A stretch of DNA of 64,000 nucleotides, taken from NCBI GenBank assembly GCA_963747755.1, contig CAVVGK010000011.1, positions 62,001 to 126,000 of the forward strand. The letters run 5' to 3'. The translations under genes and the position numbers were made by a program. Source of the stretch: DATFVA01 sp963747755 (GTDB lineage Bacteria; Bacteroidota; Ignavibacteria; Ignavibacteriales; Ignavibacteriaceae). Below, piece after piece: positions 15,379 to 24,883 of this stretch. The notes below the pieces were generated by a model. That model was not told the origin of the DNA. It did not search any database and worked only from the letters and a program-made list of their open reading frames with translations. Every line of letters starts with the position of its first letter. The first letter of the stretch is position 1.

Positions 15379-16950
15379 TTATTTCCGCGGATATGTATGT
15401 TGATAAATTTTCAGGTAGTACACTCCATCTTTAACGTCCTTTATTTCGAAGGCAAATCCTGTCGGCTGACGGTTTTTATCCTGTGAATCGGGATTGGTGT
15501 TTGGGGAAAAAACTGTTTTATAACCGGGACGAAAAGCATCCCTGCCATCACCTGCCCTTAACGGATCCTGCACAGGTTTTCCTGTCAGTGAATCGGCATA
15601 ATAGATGATTTCATTTGCAGGATAATTCTTTCCTTCGAATGTATATGGAATGAACTGAAGATCGTGATACCCTTTCTCTTTATTCTCATCTAATCTGTTA
15701 TATACGGGCAGTCCCTTCGGAAACCAGTCGGGGTAAGTATAGCTCTTTACCTCCCAGTTGTACCTTCCATCGGCCGGGATCATCTGCATGAATGTGGCAT
15801 CTCCTACTTCAGCGTCCTGACGCATTACATAAATTCCTTTTTCACCTTTTACCTTCGAGTTGTTATCCCACCGCGAAATCCCCTGATGGTTTTCCAGGTA
15901 AAAATACTGCGATGATGCTGAATCAATCTCTATTCTTATCGCGTCGCCTGTAGTAATAAAATCCTTTAGCGGGACGTCCTTAAGAGTGAGAGAATCATTT
16001 TTAATTGTTCTTATTTTTATCCAGCCCAGCCGGTTCCTTTCGTAAGCGTTGATCATAAAGGATCTGACTGCATAGCCGGAAAGCATTGCCCAGAATCCGC
16101 GTCCATTGTGATACTGGTTCCCGCCTATAAGGAAATGAGCAAACTCATGAATAGAAAACCGGAAAGGATCTTTATGAAAGATATCGCGCAGAGTTGCGCC
16201 GGTATAAATAAAACGCGAAGAGTCATCAACGGGAATACTTCCGGTATTAAGGGAGCCGACCCAGCCTGAACCAAAGACTTTATTATACTTTGCCGATGTG
16301 GAGTCGGGATAATCAAGAATGAAGTTTCTGTATATAATAAAAACAATATCCACCCTGGCATCAACTGTATCTGCGAATTCATAATTCCTGATTTTTCGGA
16401 TCTTATCGAACCGTGAGAAATCGAGCCTTGTATCAAGTTGTTTAACAATCTCTCTGTTGATTGCACCGTAATTTTTCTTATTCAGGAAATACCATTCTCT
16501 TGTATGAGGGACAGTAATAGTATCGCATTCGCCCGTAAATTTTAATTTGTTGAACGACATCTGATTAAAATAATCGGTCATTGATCCTGGAGTAGGGTTT
16601 TCTGTCCATGCCGAATCCACCCAGGTATGTTCTTTCATCCGCTCAGGCATGCCCCCCGCCGGCCATCTTTTGTCGTCACGAAGGAGGTTATCATCGGGGA
16701 ATTGTGCGAAAATAAAAAGCGCATGGATACTCCCAACCGACGGCAGATCTCGGCCGCCGGGCTGATCCTTCGATATTAAGAGGGCACCGCTCCTCTGCTC
16801 CATGTAAGTTATAGTTGGAATTCCTTTCGGAGGTCGAACCGGAGTTCCGGTGTCGTCTATGTTCAGCGGATATGAAGAGCCTGTAACGACAAATAACAGT
16901 AGCACAGCAGCCGGTAATTCTGTTAGTAATTTCATATGAAAGCTTTGCAT
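15379..16950 (-). CDS. M6-like secreted zinc metalloprotease
   Basis: The 523-residue product carries a signal peptide (about residues 6-26 if the start is the second Met) and a HEFAH zinc motif at 268-272 within FSIHEFAHFLIGG, with a further His at 281, resembling M6/immune-inhibitor-A-type peptidases. Upstream, the sequence TPGSMTDYFNQMSFNKLKFTG matches the region before the active site in M6 proteins. No type IX sorting tail is present, so it should be periplasmic or released by another route. Neither possible start (16950 or 16935) has a clear ribosome binding site. It converges with the sugar dehydrogenase and diverges from cydA. Confidence 0.75.
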   Translation of the reverse strand: MQSFHMKLLTELPAAVLLLFVVTGSSYPLNIDDTGTPVRPPKGIPTITYMEQRSGALLISKDQPGGRDLPSVGSIHALFIFAQFPDDNLLRDDKRWPAGGMPERMKEHTWVDSAWTENPTPGSMTDYFNQMSFNKLKFTGECDTITVPHTREWYFLNKKNYGAINREIVKQLDTRLDFSRFDKIRKIRNYEFADTVDARVDIVFIIYRNFILDYPDSTSAKYNKVFGSGWVGSLNTGSIPVDDSSRFIYTGATLRDIFHKDPFRFSIHEFAHFLIGGNQYHNGRGFWAMLSGYAVRSFMINAYERNRLGWIKIRTIKNDSLTLKDVPLKDFITTGDAIRIEIDSASSQYFYLENHQGISRWDNNSKVKGEKGIYVMRQDAEVGDATFMQMIPADGRYNWEVKSYTYPDWFPKGLPVYNRLDENKEKGYHDLQFIPYTFEGKNYPANEIIYYADSLTGKPVQDPLRAGDGRDAFRPGYKTVFSPNTNPDSQDKNRQPTGFAFEIKDVKDGVYYLKIYQHTYPRK

Positions 16951-17015
16951 GCTGAAGTTTAATTTAACTTTTCATAAGTTTCAAATGAGCTTTTATTAAA
17001 AAAAGGTAATTTGCA

Positions 17016-18338
17016 TTGGATAATCTTCTTGCAGCCCGTTTAACGATGTCTATCACATTGGGGTTCCATATTGTTCTTGCCTGCATCGGGATGACAATGC
17101 CTTTCCTGATGGTCGTTTCACACTGGATATGGATTAAGAAGAAAAATAAGGTTTATCTCGATCTTACTAAAACCTGGTCGAAGGGCGTAGCGATCTTTTT
17201 TGCTATCGGTGCGGTGTCGGGAACGGCTCTCTCCTTTGAACTTGGACTCCTCTGGCCGGGATTTATGAAGCACGCCGGTCCTGTTATTGGTATGCCTTTC
17301 AGCTGGGAGGGAACTGCATTCTTTATCGAGGCTATCTGCCTAGGACTTTTCCTCTATGGATGGAACCGTCTTAATCCTTATGTACATTGGGCTTCGGGCC
17401 TAATAGTCGGGATATCAGGTGTGCTTTCCGGTATTTTCGTCGTTACAGCTAATGCCTGGATGAATGCTCCCGCGGGCTTTGAATTGGTTAACGGACAGGC
17501 AGTTAATATCCGGCCTTTCGAAGCCATGTTTAATGCTGCCTGGGTAAGCGAAACTCTTCATATGACGATTGCTGCCTTTGAAGCTACAGCTTTTGGAGTT
17601 GCGGGCATTCACGCCATCCTTTTGCTGAGAAAGCATAATTACGAGATTCATAAAAAAGCAATTATTATCGCACTAAGCTTCGGAAGCATTTTTGCGGTGC
17701 TTCAGCCGATTAGCGGCGACCACAGCGCTAAGGATGTTGCTGACCGACAGCCCGAAAAGCTGGCCGCTATGGAAGGGCTTTTTCATACGGAGAAAAGTGC
17801 GGGACTGACAATAGGCGGCATCCCCGATATGCAGAATGAGGAAATGAAGCTAGGAGTTAAAATACCGGGACTCTTGAGCTTCCTTGCTTATGGCGATTTC
17901 AACGCTGAAGTGAAAGGTCTTCACGAATTCCCCCGCGAAAACTGGCCCCCGGTTGTACCCGTTCATATGGCCTTTCAGCTAATGGTTGCCTGCGGATTTT
18001 TCCTCGCTGCTGTAGGAGTTGTGTTCTGGCTTCTCAGGTGGAAGTGGAAGGATTACCTCTTCAATAAAAAATTTCTGTGGCTGACTGCAGTTTCAACCCC
18101 GCTGGGATTCCTTGCGGTTGAGGCAGGATGGACGGTTACTGAGGTCGGCAGACAGCCCTGGATCATTTATAATATAATGAGAACTGCCGATGCGGTTACA
18201 CCGGTACCGGGACAGGTTGTCCATCTATCAGTCTTTGTTGTTATTTATCTTATTCTGACCGTCGTCGCTGTCTGGCTGATGAAAAGACAGGTCAGGGCTT
18301 TGCACGCTTCACAAACACCGGAGAATACAGGAAGATAA
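17016..18338 (+). CDS. cydA: Cytochrome bd oxidase subunit I (short Q-loop, CioA type)
   Basis: The 440-residue product is the quinol-oxidising, heme-bearing subunit of cytochrome bd. Visible are the N-terminal heme ligand H18 in TLGFHIVLACIGM, a SETLHMTIAAFEATAF helix with the second heme His near 184, and the GRQPW motif near 388. At 440 residues it lacks the roughly 70-residue insertion of the E. coli long Q-loop, so it belongs to the short Q-loop (cyanide-insensitive-like) group. The start is TTG at 17016 with AAAAGG upstream. cydB follows with no gap. The enzyme allows respiration at low oxygen in the inner membrane. Confidence 0.92.
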   Translation: MDNLLAARLTMSITLGFHIVLACIGMTMPFLMVVSHWIWIKKKNKVYLDLTKTWSKGVAIFFAIGAVSGTALSFELGLLWPGFMKHAGPVIGMPFSWEGTAFFIEAICLGLFLYGWNRLNPYVHWASGLIVGISGVLSGIFVVTANAWMNAPAGFELVNGQAVNIRPFEAMFNAAWVSETLHMTIAAFEATAFGVAGIHAILLLRKHNYEIHKKAIIIALSFGSIFAVLQPISGDHSAKDVADRQPEKLAAMEGLFHTEKSAGLTIGGIPDMQNEEMKLGVKIPGLLSFLAYGDFNAEVKGLHEFPRENWPPVVPVHMAFQLMVACGFFLAAVGVVFWLLRWKWKDYLFNKKFLWLTAVSTPLGFLAVEAGWTVTEVGRQPWIIYNIMRTADAVTPVPGQVVHLSVFVVIYLILTVVAVWLMKRQVRALHASQTPENTGR

Positions 18339-19337
18339 ATGCTGTATGTAGTCATCATATTTCTTTTAGTTGCAGTGTATCTTTACTGCCTGCTTGGCGG
18401 AGCTGATTTTGGTGCCGGCATAATCGAGTTATTCGCCGGAAAGAACAAGGATAAGATAAAGGACCTTGTTAGCAATGCTATGGCTCCGATCTGGGAAGCG
18501 AATCATATGTGGGTCGTTATAACTGTGGTTATTTTATTTATGGGGTTTCCTTCTGTCTATACACAAGTTTCTATCTCGCTCTACATTCCCTTAATTTTAC
18601 TGCTGATCGGAGTGGTGCTGCGTGGTACAGCCTTTACTTTCCGCCATTATGACGCTGTTCAGGATGGTTCTCAGGAAGTATACTCACGTATTTTTGCTGT
18701 CTCCAGTCTTCTTGTAAGTTTCTTTTTTGGACTAATTATCGGAGCACTCGTTTCCGGAAAAATCACTGCTTCCCCGGCCAGCTTTTACGAGGGATACCTC
18801 CACCCATGGATAAATCTTTTCAGTTTCTCCACAGGAATTTTTATCTGCAGTCTTTTTGTCTTTACCGCTTCGGTTTACCTGATAAGTGAGACCACCGAAA
18901 AAGAATTACGGGAATTGATCATCAGCAAAACGAAGCTTGCTACACTGGTAATGGTAGTAAGCGGTGCTATGGTATTTATATTTTCTTATGTTGAAGGAAT
19001 TGGATTTGCAGAAAGATTCCTTGATCATCCAATAAGCATTATTATAATTGTGCTGGCTACCCTGGCACTGCCTGTACTATGGAAGATAATTGAAAAGGGA
19101 CTAATCTGGCCGTCAAGAATACTTACTGGCGTCCAGTTATTTTTTATACTCACGGCATTCTACCTTAGTTATTTCCCTGTGGTAATCATTGAAAAAAATG
19201 GAAATGACATCACTTTATTTAACGCAGCTGCACCTGATGCAACGCTTACGCAGTTGGGCTGGGCGCTTATAGTGGGTTCTTTCTTAATATTCCCTACACT
19301 CTTCTACCTGTTCAAAGTGTTCAAATTAGAGAAATAA
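18339..19337 (+). CDS. cydB: Cytochrome bd oxidase subunit II
   Basis: The 332-residue product is an eight- to nine-helix membrane protein beginning with a helix that leads into CLLGGADFGAGIIELF, the typical CydB start, followed by APIWEANHMWVVITVVILFMGFP, which is strongly conserved. It pairs with CydA to form the bd oxidase. The ATG directly abuts the cydA stop codon, indicating translational coupling. No CydX-like small subunit frame is visible downstream, and no CydDC exporter is in the window. Confidence 0.93.
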   Translation: MLYVVIIFLLVAVYLYCLLGGADFGAGIIELFAGKNKDKIKDLVSNAMAPIWEANHMWVVITVVILFMGFPSVYTQVSISLYIPLILLLIGVVLRGTAFTFRHYDAVQDGSQEVYSRIFAVSSLLVSFFFGLIIGALVSGKITASPASFYEGYLHPWINLFSFSTGIFICSLFVFTASVYLISETTEKELRELIISKTKLATLVMVVSGAMVFIFSYVEGIGFAERFLDHPISIIIIVLATLALPVLWKIIEKGLIWPSRILTGVQLFFILTAFYLSYFPVVIIEKNGNDITLFNAAAPDATLTQLGWALIVGSFLIFPTLFYLFKVFKLEK

Positions 19338-19361
19338 TAGAACCTTCTTCATTCATAATCC

Positions 19362-19709
19362 TTATTCTTTCTTCACCTTCTTGCTCAGCTCCAGTTTTTC
19401 TGCAAAATCAGCACTAAAATTTTCTATTATTCCTGCAACCTCTTCGTTCTTTGTTGCTCTTCTGTATGTATCTGCCATCTTCAGAAATGTTTGATGAAAA
19501 TAGACATTCATATCCTCCACCATCATCTCTTTCGTCCACAGGTCGATTCCCATCGTGGCATTTTCTCCTCTATCCCATAAGGAAAGCATCATCGATTTAC
19601 TCTCTCTCTTCCCTTCAAAACCTGAATCTGTTGCACTCCATTCAATTTTCACAGGGACTTTCTTCTCGTCAAGCTCCACAGTTAAAATTATTTCTGATTT
19701 TTTATTCAT
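19362..19709 (-). CDS. gldC: GldC-family gliding motility protein
   Basis: The 115-residue product matches GldC: SEIILTVELDEKKVPVKIEWSATDSG at the N-terminus, then MMLSLWDRGENATMGIDLWTKEMMVEDMN and ADTYRRATKN. GldC is a small cytosolic FCB protein that improves gliding in Flavobacterium but is widespread in non-gliders, so motility is not implied. There is no signal peptide. It converges with cydB. It adds to the type IX signal near position 550 as an FCB marker. Confidence 0.82.
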   Translation of the reverse strand: MNKKSEIILTVELDEKKVPVKIEWSATDSGFEGKRESKSMMLSLWDRGENATMGIDLWTKEMMVEDMNVYFHQTFLKMADTYRRATKNEEVAGIIENFSADFAEKLELSKKVKKE

Positions 19710-19934
19710 TATACTATCCTGATTTGAATTATTAATGTTCTACTCAAAAATAATCATTTTCTGTTAACGGTGCTTCGATGCTGTCCGATGAGGATTTGGT
19801 CCGCTGCTTGTACCCTCCTGATACTTTGCTTTTCTGGAAATGTAGGTATAATTTAGATTATTCTGATCCGGAAGTTAATTTTATTTATGGAGTCTAAATT
19901 TCTGAAACAGGTTTCAAAAGAGCAGAGGATGTCT

Positions 19935-20474
19935 ATGATTAAGAAATTCTGGCTGGCAATTATACTCGGAGCTTCCCTCTTCCTGCCTAAAGCCGAAGCA
20001 CAAAATATCAGCGTGGGCGGTTTCATAGGTGGAGGATCAGTCGAAGGTTTCTCCGCAGCTACCGGCGCCTTTACCTCCTCGCTTTTTGCTGAGCTTAGCA
20101 CTCCCTACTTTGGATTTAATACAAGATTGAGTTTTATATACGGACAGGATTTTAATTTCCTGCTTCCCGGCAGCACCAATAAATATTATCCTTTTATAAA
20201 AGCATTCACTCTTAAAGCAATTTTTACACAGCCTCTGAGCAGACCATTTTTCCTTGAGGAAGGATTCGGTCCGGCCGCAATTGAAGACAGAACTTTCAGT
20301 GATGTTGATGAATGGAATTATGGTACAGCATTTTCCATTGCTGCGGGAATGGATCTCAGAGAGTATAAAGCTTCAGGATTCAAAATCGGTGCAGGTGTCG
20401 AATATTCAATTACCTTCGGCAATACCTTCGCGAAATATATTTCTGTCCACCTGCAAGGCCAGTATTACTTCTGA
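19935..20474 (+). CDS. Putative outer-membrane beta-barrel protein
   Basis: The product (179 residues from the chosen start) has a signal peptide (MIKKFWLAIILGASLFLPKAEA) and then an eight-strand-like barrel pattern rich in Gly/Phe/Tyr ending in the aromatic residue F (HLQGQYYF), as outer-membrane porin-like proteins do. I chose ATG 19935 because AGAGG lies six bases upstream and it places the positive charges directly before the hydrophobic core; the open frame extends back to 19887. The family is not recognised. A strong terminator follows directly. Confidence 0.7.
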   Translation: MIKKFWLAIILGASLFLPKAEAQNISVGGFIGGGSVEGFSAATGAFTSSLFAELSTPYFGFNTRLSFIYGQDFNFLLPGSTNKYYPFIKAFTLKAIFTQPLSRPFFLEEGFGPAAIEDRTFSDVDEWNYGTAFSIAAGMDLREYKASGFKIGAGVEYSITFGNTFAKYISVHLQGQYYF

Positions 20475-20478
20475 AAGT

Positions 20479-20507
20479 AAATGCCGGGTTAACATTACCC
20501 GGCATTT
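20479..20507 (+). terminator. Rho-independent-like terminator after the barrel gene
   Basis: AAATGCCGGGT (20479-20489), loop TAACATT, ACCCGGCATTT (20497-20507), then CTTTGTCT. The stem is a perfect 11 bp. It also sits just beyond the 3' end of the convergent S46 peptidase gene. Confidence 0.75.
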
Positions 20508-20538
20508 CTTTGTCTGAAAACTCTGAAGATATTCCTGT

Positions 20539-22764
20539 TCAGTTTATTTTGGTGGAGTCTACAGCGACTGATTTTTCTTCGGTCAATTTTCCGTTTTTCA
20601 GCTCATCACTCAGCCTTGTTGCCTTGTACATATCCTTTATGGCTTCCATAAGTCCGGCTGAATGTACAGAAACCATCCTGTTCTCCTCAGGTGTATAGAT
20701 GAAATTGCCGGGGAGACTCTGGATGTTTCCGTCGAATGCCAGTCCTACTATCTCTGCTTTTTCATTTATAACAGGACTTCCGGAATTACCCCCGATAATA
20801 TCATTAGTAGCAACAAAGTCAAAGGGCGTTTCAAGCTGAAAATCTGCAGGAGGATTAACCCACCTTTGCGGAAGACTCCACGGCTCTTTCTTCCCGAAAG
20901 AATAGTACCTGTCATATAATCCGTAAAATGTTGTATAAGGAGGTGCAATGGTTCCGTTGTAAGGAAATCCTTTTACTATTCCGTCCGATATACGAAGTGT
21001 AAATGTAGCATCAGGGGGAATTGAAGTTCCATACACTGCAAACAGTGCCTTTCCCAGTTCTTGTGAATATATTCCTTCTTTTTGAAGTATTTTGCTTACT
21101 TCGCTTCTGAGATCTGCCCTGGTATCTTCCGTATGCACGATAAAGTATATGAAGGGATCATTAGAGTTCAATATGGCATCAGGACCCATATCTATAAGCG
21201 CCTTAAGTTTAACAGAATCTGTCAGCACGGTATTATTAAGCATAAATTCAACTGCCTCTTCTCCTCTTCTTCCACCGGTTAATTTCTGAACCAGAGAATT
21301 ATCTTCGCCAAGGTACTCGTTAAATAACTTTACCTGGTTCTTCAGCATAGCACGCTGTGTTTCCATATCGATGCTGTCAGGAAATATATCGGCGATCGTG
21401 GTATCAAGCGCTTCACCTGAATACCCCTCATCTCTCTGATCTTCCGGAAGTTTAAGTTCATTTGCAAGATCAACGACATCTCCGGCAACAAAAAATAATT
21501 CAGATGTGGTTAACGGATTTAATGAAAGTGCAAAGAGTTTATTGGAAACATCTCTCAACTGCTGCCGTGTTGCAGCAATTTTATCCCATAAGTCACCGTA
21601 TTTTGATTTCAGATCGGGATTTGCATCAACGGCAGTCTTAAATTTCTTCTCGAAGTCGCGCTTCTTCTGCATTAGAACAGGGTTGCGCAGTCCCTCAAGC
21701 ATTCCTTTATAGGCCTTTTGTGAATTTGAAAACATAAACAGCCGGTTCTGCATCTTACTCTTTTGTTCAGGATTTTCCTGGATCATCCTTGAATACATTT
21801 CCACCATATTATTAAGCATTTCAAGGGTATGCGGATAGGTTATATCCCTCTCATACTCAAGCTGTGCTACAGTATTGAGCCTGTCAGTTGAACCGGGATT
21901 GCCTACAACAAAAACTGGTTCTCCTGCTATCGCTCCGCTGTCGCTCCATTTAAAGTAATCATCTGTTTTAAGAGGGTCGCCATTATCATCATATACCCTG
22001 AAGAAAGTACAGTCCAGATCATAGCGGGGATAGGTGAAGTTATCCGGATCGCCGCCGAAGAATCCAAGTTCTGTCTCTGGAGCAAATACAAGCCTGACAT
22101 CATTATATCTTTTGTAGCCGTATTCTGAATACTTTCCCCCGTTGTAGAGAGGAGTTATCTGAATCCTTAGCCCTGTACTCTCCTTTTCACGAGTCTTAAT
22201 CTCGCTGATTACACTATCCTCAATTGCCGATTTCTCTTCGTCAGTATTGCCTTCATCCATTGCATTCTGAACCTCGTCAGTAACATCCCTGATAAGAACC
22301 AGCTGATCGACATAAAGACCGGGAACAGGACGTTCGTCAGCAAGGGTTTCAGCATAAAATCCGTTCTTCATCAAATCTTCACCTTCTTTCGTAACATCTG
22401 AGACGCTTTCTCTTCCGCAATGATCGTTTGTCATTACAAGACCGTCTGCGGAAACAAACGAAGCCGAACAGTAATTTGCAAAGCGAAGGGCAGATTTCTG
22501 TACATGATCGAGCCATTCTTGTGTAGGTTTGAAATTATATTCCTTTTGAAAGTAATCGATTGGTGGATATTCAAATGTCCACATCTTACCCATATCAAAT
22601 TTGCCTGCTTTTATCGTGTCAAGATTTAACCAGGAATATACGCCGCCCTGGTTAATATTCTGGCCGGATCCAGTAGTCTGCTGTGATGAAGAACATCCCG
22701 GCATAATTATAAATACCGTTGCGAGTATTAGAGCATATATGCTCTGTCCGAATAATTTATTCAT
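20539..22764 (-). CDS. S46-family dipeptidyl-peptidase, DPP7-like, lipoprotein
   Basis: The product (741 residues) is an S46 serine exopeptidase, which cuts dipeptides from N-termini in the periplasm. The catalytic His is H115 in MTNDHCGRESV and the nucleophile is S661 in GGNSGSPV. Eighteen residues later, in LAFDGN, stands G679; this aligns with residue 673 of the Porphyromonas enzymes, where Gly marks DPP7 (hydrophobic P1) and Arg marks DPP11 (acidic P1), so a DPP7-like preference is expected. The ATG at 22764 gives a signal peptide ending in MPGC (C24), a likely lipidation site; the frame starts at 22794 but lacks a better site. Confidence 0.88.
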   Translation of the reverse strand: MNKLFGQSIYALILATVFIIMPGCSSSQQTTGSGQNINQGGVYSWLNLDTIKAGKFDMGKMWTFEYPPIDYFQKEYNFKPTQEWLDHVQKSALRFANYCSASFVSADGLVMTNDHCGRESVSDVTKEGEDLMKNGFYAETLADERPVPGLYVDQLVLIRDVTDEVQNAMDEGNTDEEKSAIEDSVISEIKTREKESTGLRIQITPLYNGGKYSEYGYKRYNDVRLVFAPETELGFFGGDPDNFTYPRYDLDCTFFRVYDDNGDPLKTDDYFKWSDSGAIAGEPVFVVGNPGSTDRLNTVAQLEYERDITYPHTLEMLNNMVEMYSRMIQENPEQKSKMQNRLFMFSNSQKAYKGMLEGLRNPVLMQKKRDFEKKFKTAVDANPDLKSKYGDLWDKIAATRQQLRDVSNKLFALSLNPLTTSELFFVAGDVVDLANELKLPEDQRDEGYSGEALDTTIADIFPDSIDMETQRAMLKNQVKLFNEYLGEDNSLVQKLTGGRRGEEAVEFMLNNTVLTDSVKLKALIDMGPDAILNSNDPFIYFIVHTEDTRADLRSEVSKILQKEGIYSQELGKALFAVYGTSIPPDATFTLRISDGIVKGFPYNGTIAPPYTTFYGLYDRYYSFGKKEPWSLPQRWVNPPADFQLETPFDFVATNDIIGGNSGSPVINEKAEIVGLAFDGNIQSLPGNFIYTPEENRMVSVHSAGLMEAIKDMYKATRLSDELKNGKLTEEKSVAVDSTKIN

Positions 22765-22799
22765 CTTTCTTCCCTTATAATTTTTTACGAACATACATT

Positions 22800-22830
22800 C
22801 AAATTTAGAACTATTTGTGGCTTTAATGAA
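22800..22830 (-). promoter_or_regulatory. Candidate promoter of the S46 peptidase gene
   Basis: On the minus strand TTCATT (22825-22830), 17-base spacer, TAAATTTG (22800-22807). The -10 fits the TAnnTTTG pattern; the -35 is poor. Confidence 0.35.
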
Positions 22831-22860
22831 GCGCTATGACGCACATCTTTAAACAAAAAA

Positions 22861-22889
22861 AGGGAAACAGATTGTATACCTGTTTCCCT
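22861..22889 (-). terminator. Terminator after the zinc-ribbon gene
   Basis: Perfect 10-bp stem AGGGAAACAG/CTGTTTCCCT with a nine-base loop; on the minus strand the stem is followed by a run of T residues. It would end the transcript of the zinc-ribbon gene before the S46 promoter. Confidence 0.75.
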
Positions 22890-22947
22890 CAGCTAAAATG
22901 ATCTGGTAATCAAAAATGATTACCGGTAATAGGAGTGATGAATCTGG

Positions 22948-23286
22948 TTAAATGTACGAGTCCGGCTGATACAGCGGCTCAATTTCCCATTCATCTTCTA
23001 CTGTTCCAACACAGTGCGAGCACTTGGGAACATTAAAAACAACTTTCTCCTCATTGGGATTAGCCCTGACAAAGTTGAGTATCGTCCTGCAGCTGGAACA
23101 CTGCACAATGTGTGAAGTGGTGGTTTTCTTGCTGCATTCGGGACAAATAAAACCAAGCTCACCTGGTGTTTCTTCAGGGTTAACCAGGAATATTGCATTG
23201 CATTTGGAGTGGTTGCATTTAGCGAAGTGCCACTTAACAGTATCCTTTGTATCGATAACTAGCTCCCTAGAATTTTTAATTGGCAT
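22948..23286 (-). CDS. Small protein with two zinc-ribbon-like Cys4 sites
   Basis: From the Met at 23286 the product is 112 residues and soluble. Eight cysteines occur as four pairs: C24-x4-C29, C48-PE-C51, C63-SS-C66 and C89-SH-C92, enough for two zinc ribbons. An upstream extension to 23322 would add a short hydrophobic segment and is less likely. No named family is recognised. Zinc binding is inferred from the pairs. It may act in nucleic-acid or protein binding. It is monocistronic and divergent from the phosphomannomutase gene. Confidence 0.65.
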   Translation of the reverse strand: MPIKNSRELVIDTKDTVKWHFAKCNHSKCNAIFLVNPEETPGELGFICPECSKKTTTSHIVQCSSCRTILNFVRANPNEEKVVFNVPKCSHCVGTVEDEWEIEPLYQPDSYI

Positions 23287-23471
23287 AAACATAAGCAGTA
23301 ATAAATAAAAAGTCCATTGCAAAAATATTCTCTTAGAAAAATTTCTCTCACTTGAAACGTCGGATAAATTTCATAAATTGAGGCATCTAAAATTGTTCTC
23401 AGATAATTAAGAAAAAACCTATTTTAAATTCTACGAATTATTTTTCAACTTCCCCTTAATAAGGAGAGTAA

Positions 23472-24821
23472 ATGGACAATATCAAATCTTTTAAGGCCTA
23501 TGATATCAGAGGTAAGGTTCCTTCGGAATTGAATGCGGATCTTGCATATGACATTGCCATTGGTTTTGCCAAATTGACGGATGCAGAAAAGGTGGTAATC
23601 GGACATGATATCCGGAAATCTTCCGAGGCTATCTCGGATGCAATTAAAAAAGGATTGAATGATCACGGTGTGGACGTTGTGGATATCGGTCTGTGCGGTA
23701 CCGAGATGATCTATTATGCAACCCCTGTTTATGAAGCCGACGGGGGAATAATGATAACTGCAAGTCATAATCCGCCGGAATACAACGGAATGAAGTTTGT
23801 CGGGAAAGGATCTGTACCGATAGGCTATGATACAGGCCTTAATGAAATAGAGGAAATGATATTAAAGGACAACCTTCAGATCCATAACCTTGAGCCCGGA
23901 GATGTTGACCACGATAATGTTATGAGCGGCTTTATAAATCACCTCGAAAAATTTTATGATGTAAAGAAGATTAAGCCCTTAAAAGTTGTGGTGAACGCGG
24001 GTAATGGGTGTGCAGGACTAGTTATAGATGCCTTAGAACCCGGACTTCCTGTTAAAATGATAAAACTTTTTAATGAGCCTGACTCGGAGTTTCCAAATGG
24101 TGTACCCAATCCTCTGCTGACTGAAAACCGTAAACCTACTATAGATGCTGTAATTCAAAACCATGCAGATCTCGGCGTTGCATGGGATGGTGATTTTGAC
24201 AGATGCTTCTTTTTTGATGAAAAGGGTAGCTTTATTGAAGGATATTATATTGTGGGATTACTCGCCAAATCCATACTCAAAACTAACCCCGGGCAAAAGA
24301 TCGTTCACGACCCCCGCCTTGTATGGAATACAATAGACATTGTTAAGCAAAACGGCGGCGAGCCTGTTGTATCAAAGAGCGGACACGCGTTTATCAAACA
24401 GAAGATGAGAGAGGTTAATGCAATATATGGCGGTGAGATGTCAGCTCATCATTACTTCAGGGAAAATGCATATTCAGACAGCGGTATGATTCCTTTCCTG
24501 CTGGTTATGCAGTTGATGTCGGAAGAGAATAAACCACTGTCAACTCTTGTGGAGGAAATGATAGCCGCATATCCATGCTCGGGGGAGATAAATTCAGAGA
24601 TAGAAGATCCAAAAGCAAAGCTCGAGGAGGTAGAGAAGAAATATTCGGATGGAGAGATCGATCACCTGGATGGTTTGAGCGTTGAATATGATTACTGGAG
24701 GTTCAATCTCAGGATGTCAAACACCGAACCTATTATAAGGCTTAATGTTGAAAGCCGCGGCGATAGACAACTGATGGAAGAGAAAACAGAAGAGCTGCTA
24801 AAAATAATCCGTGAGAAATAA
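23472..24821 (+). CDS. Phosphomannomutase/phosphoglucomutase
   Basis: The 449-residue product is an alpha-D-phosphohexomutase. The phosphoserine is S98 in TASHNPPEYNGMKF, the magnesium loop is WDGDFDRCF (about 238-246), the sugar-recognition loop is GGEMSAHHYF and the phosphate-binding loop is RMSNTEPIIRLNVES near the C-terminus. The GEMSAHH loop is usual for PMM/PGM of the AlgC type, so mannose-1-P and glucose-1-P are both possible products, feeding surface polysaccharide. AAGGAGA lies before the ATG. The gene stands alone between divergent and convergent neighbours. Confidence 0.9.
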   Translation: MDNIKSFKAYDIRGKVPSELNADLAYDIAIGFAKLTDAEKVVIGHDIRKSSEAISDAIKKGLNDHGVDVVDIGLCGTEMIYYATPVYEADGGIMITASHNPPEYNGMKFVGKGSVPIGYDTGLNEIEEMILKDNLQIHNLEPGDVDHDNVMSGFINHLEKFYDVKKIKPLKVVVNAGNGCAGLVIDALEPGLPVKMIKLFNEPDSEFPNGVPNPLLTENRKPTIDAVIQNHADLGVAWDGDFDRCFFFDEKGSFIEGYYIVGLLAKSILKTNPGQKIVHDPRLVWNTIDIVKQNGGEPVVSKSGHAFIKQKMREVNAIYGGEMSAHHYFRENAYSDSGMIPFLLVMQLMSEENKPLSTLVEEMIAAYPCSGEINSEIEDPKAKLEEVEKKYSDGEIDHLDGLSVEYDYWRFNLRMSNTEPIIRLNVESRGDRQLMEEKTEELLKIIREK

Positions 24822-24829
24822 AATGTGTT

Positions 24830-24872
24830 GAATGGTGAATGATAATTGTATAGTACTCATCATTCGCCATTC
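24830..24872. terminator. Inverted repeat between convergent genes
   Basis: GAATGGTGAATGAT (24830-24843) pairs with ATCATTCGCCATTC (24859-24872), 14 bp with one G-T pair, loop of 15. It lies between the phosphomannomutase stop and the DUF2911 stop and could serve as a shared terminator. Confidence 0.45.
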
Positions 24873-24883
24873 ATCATTAAATG

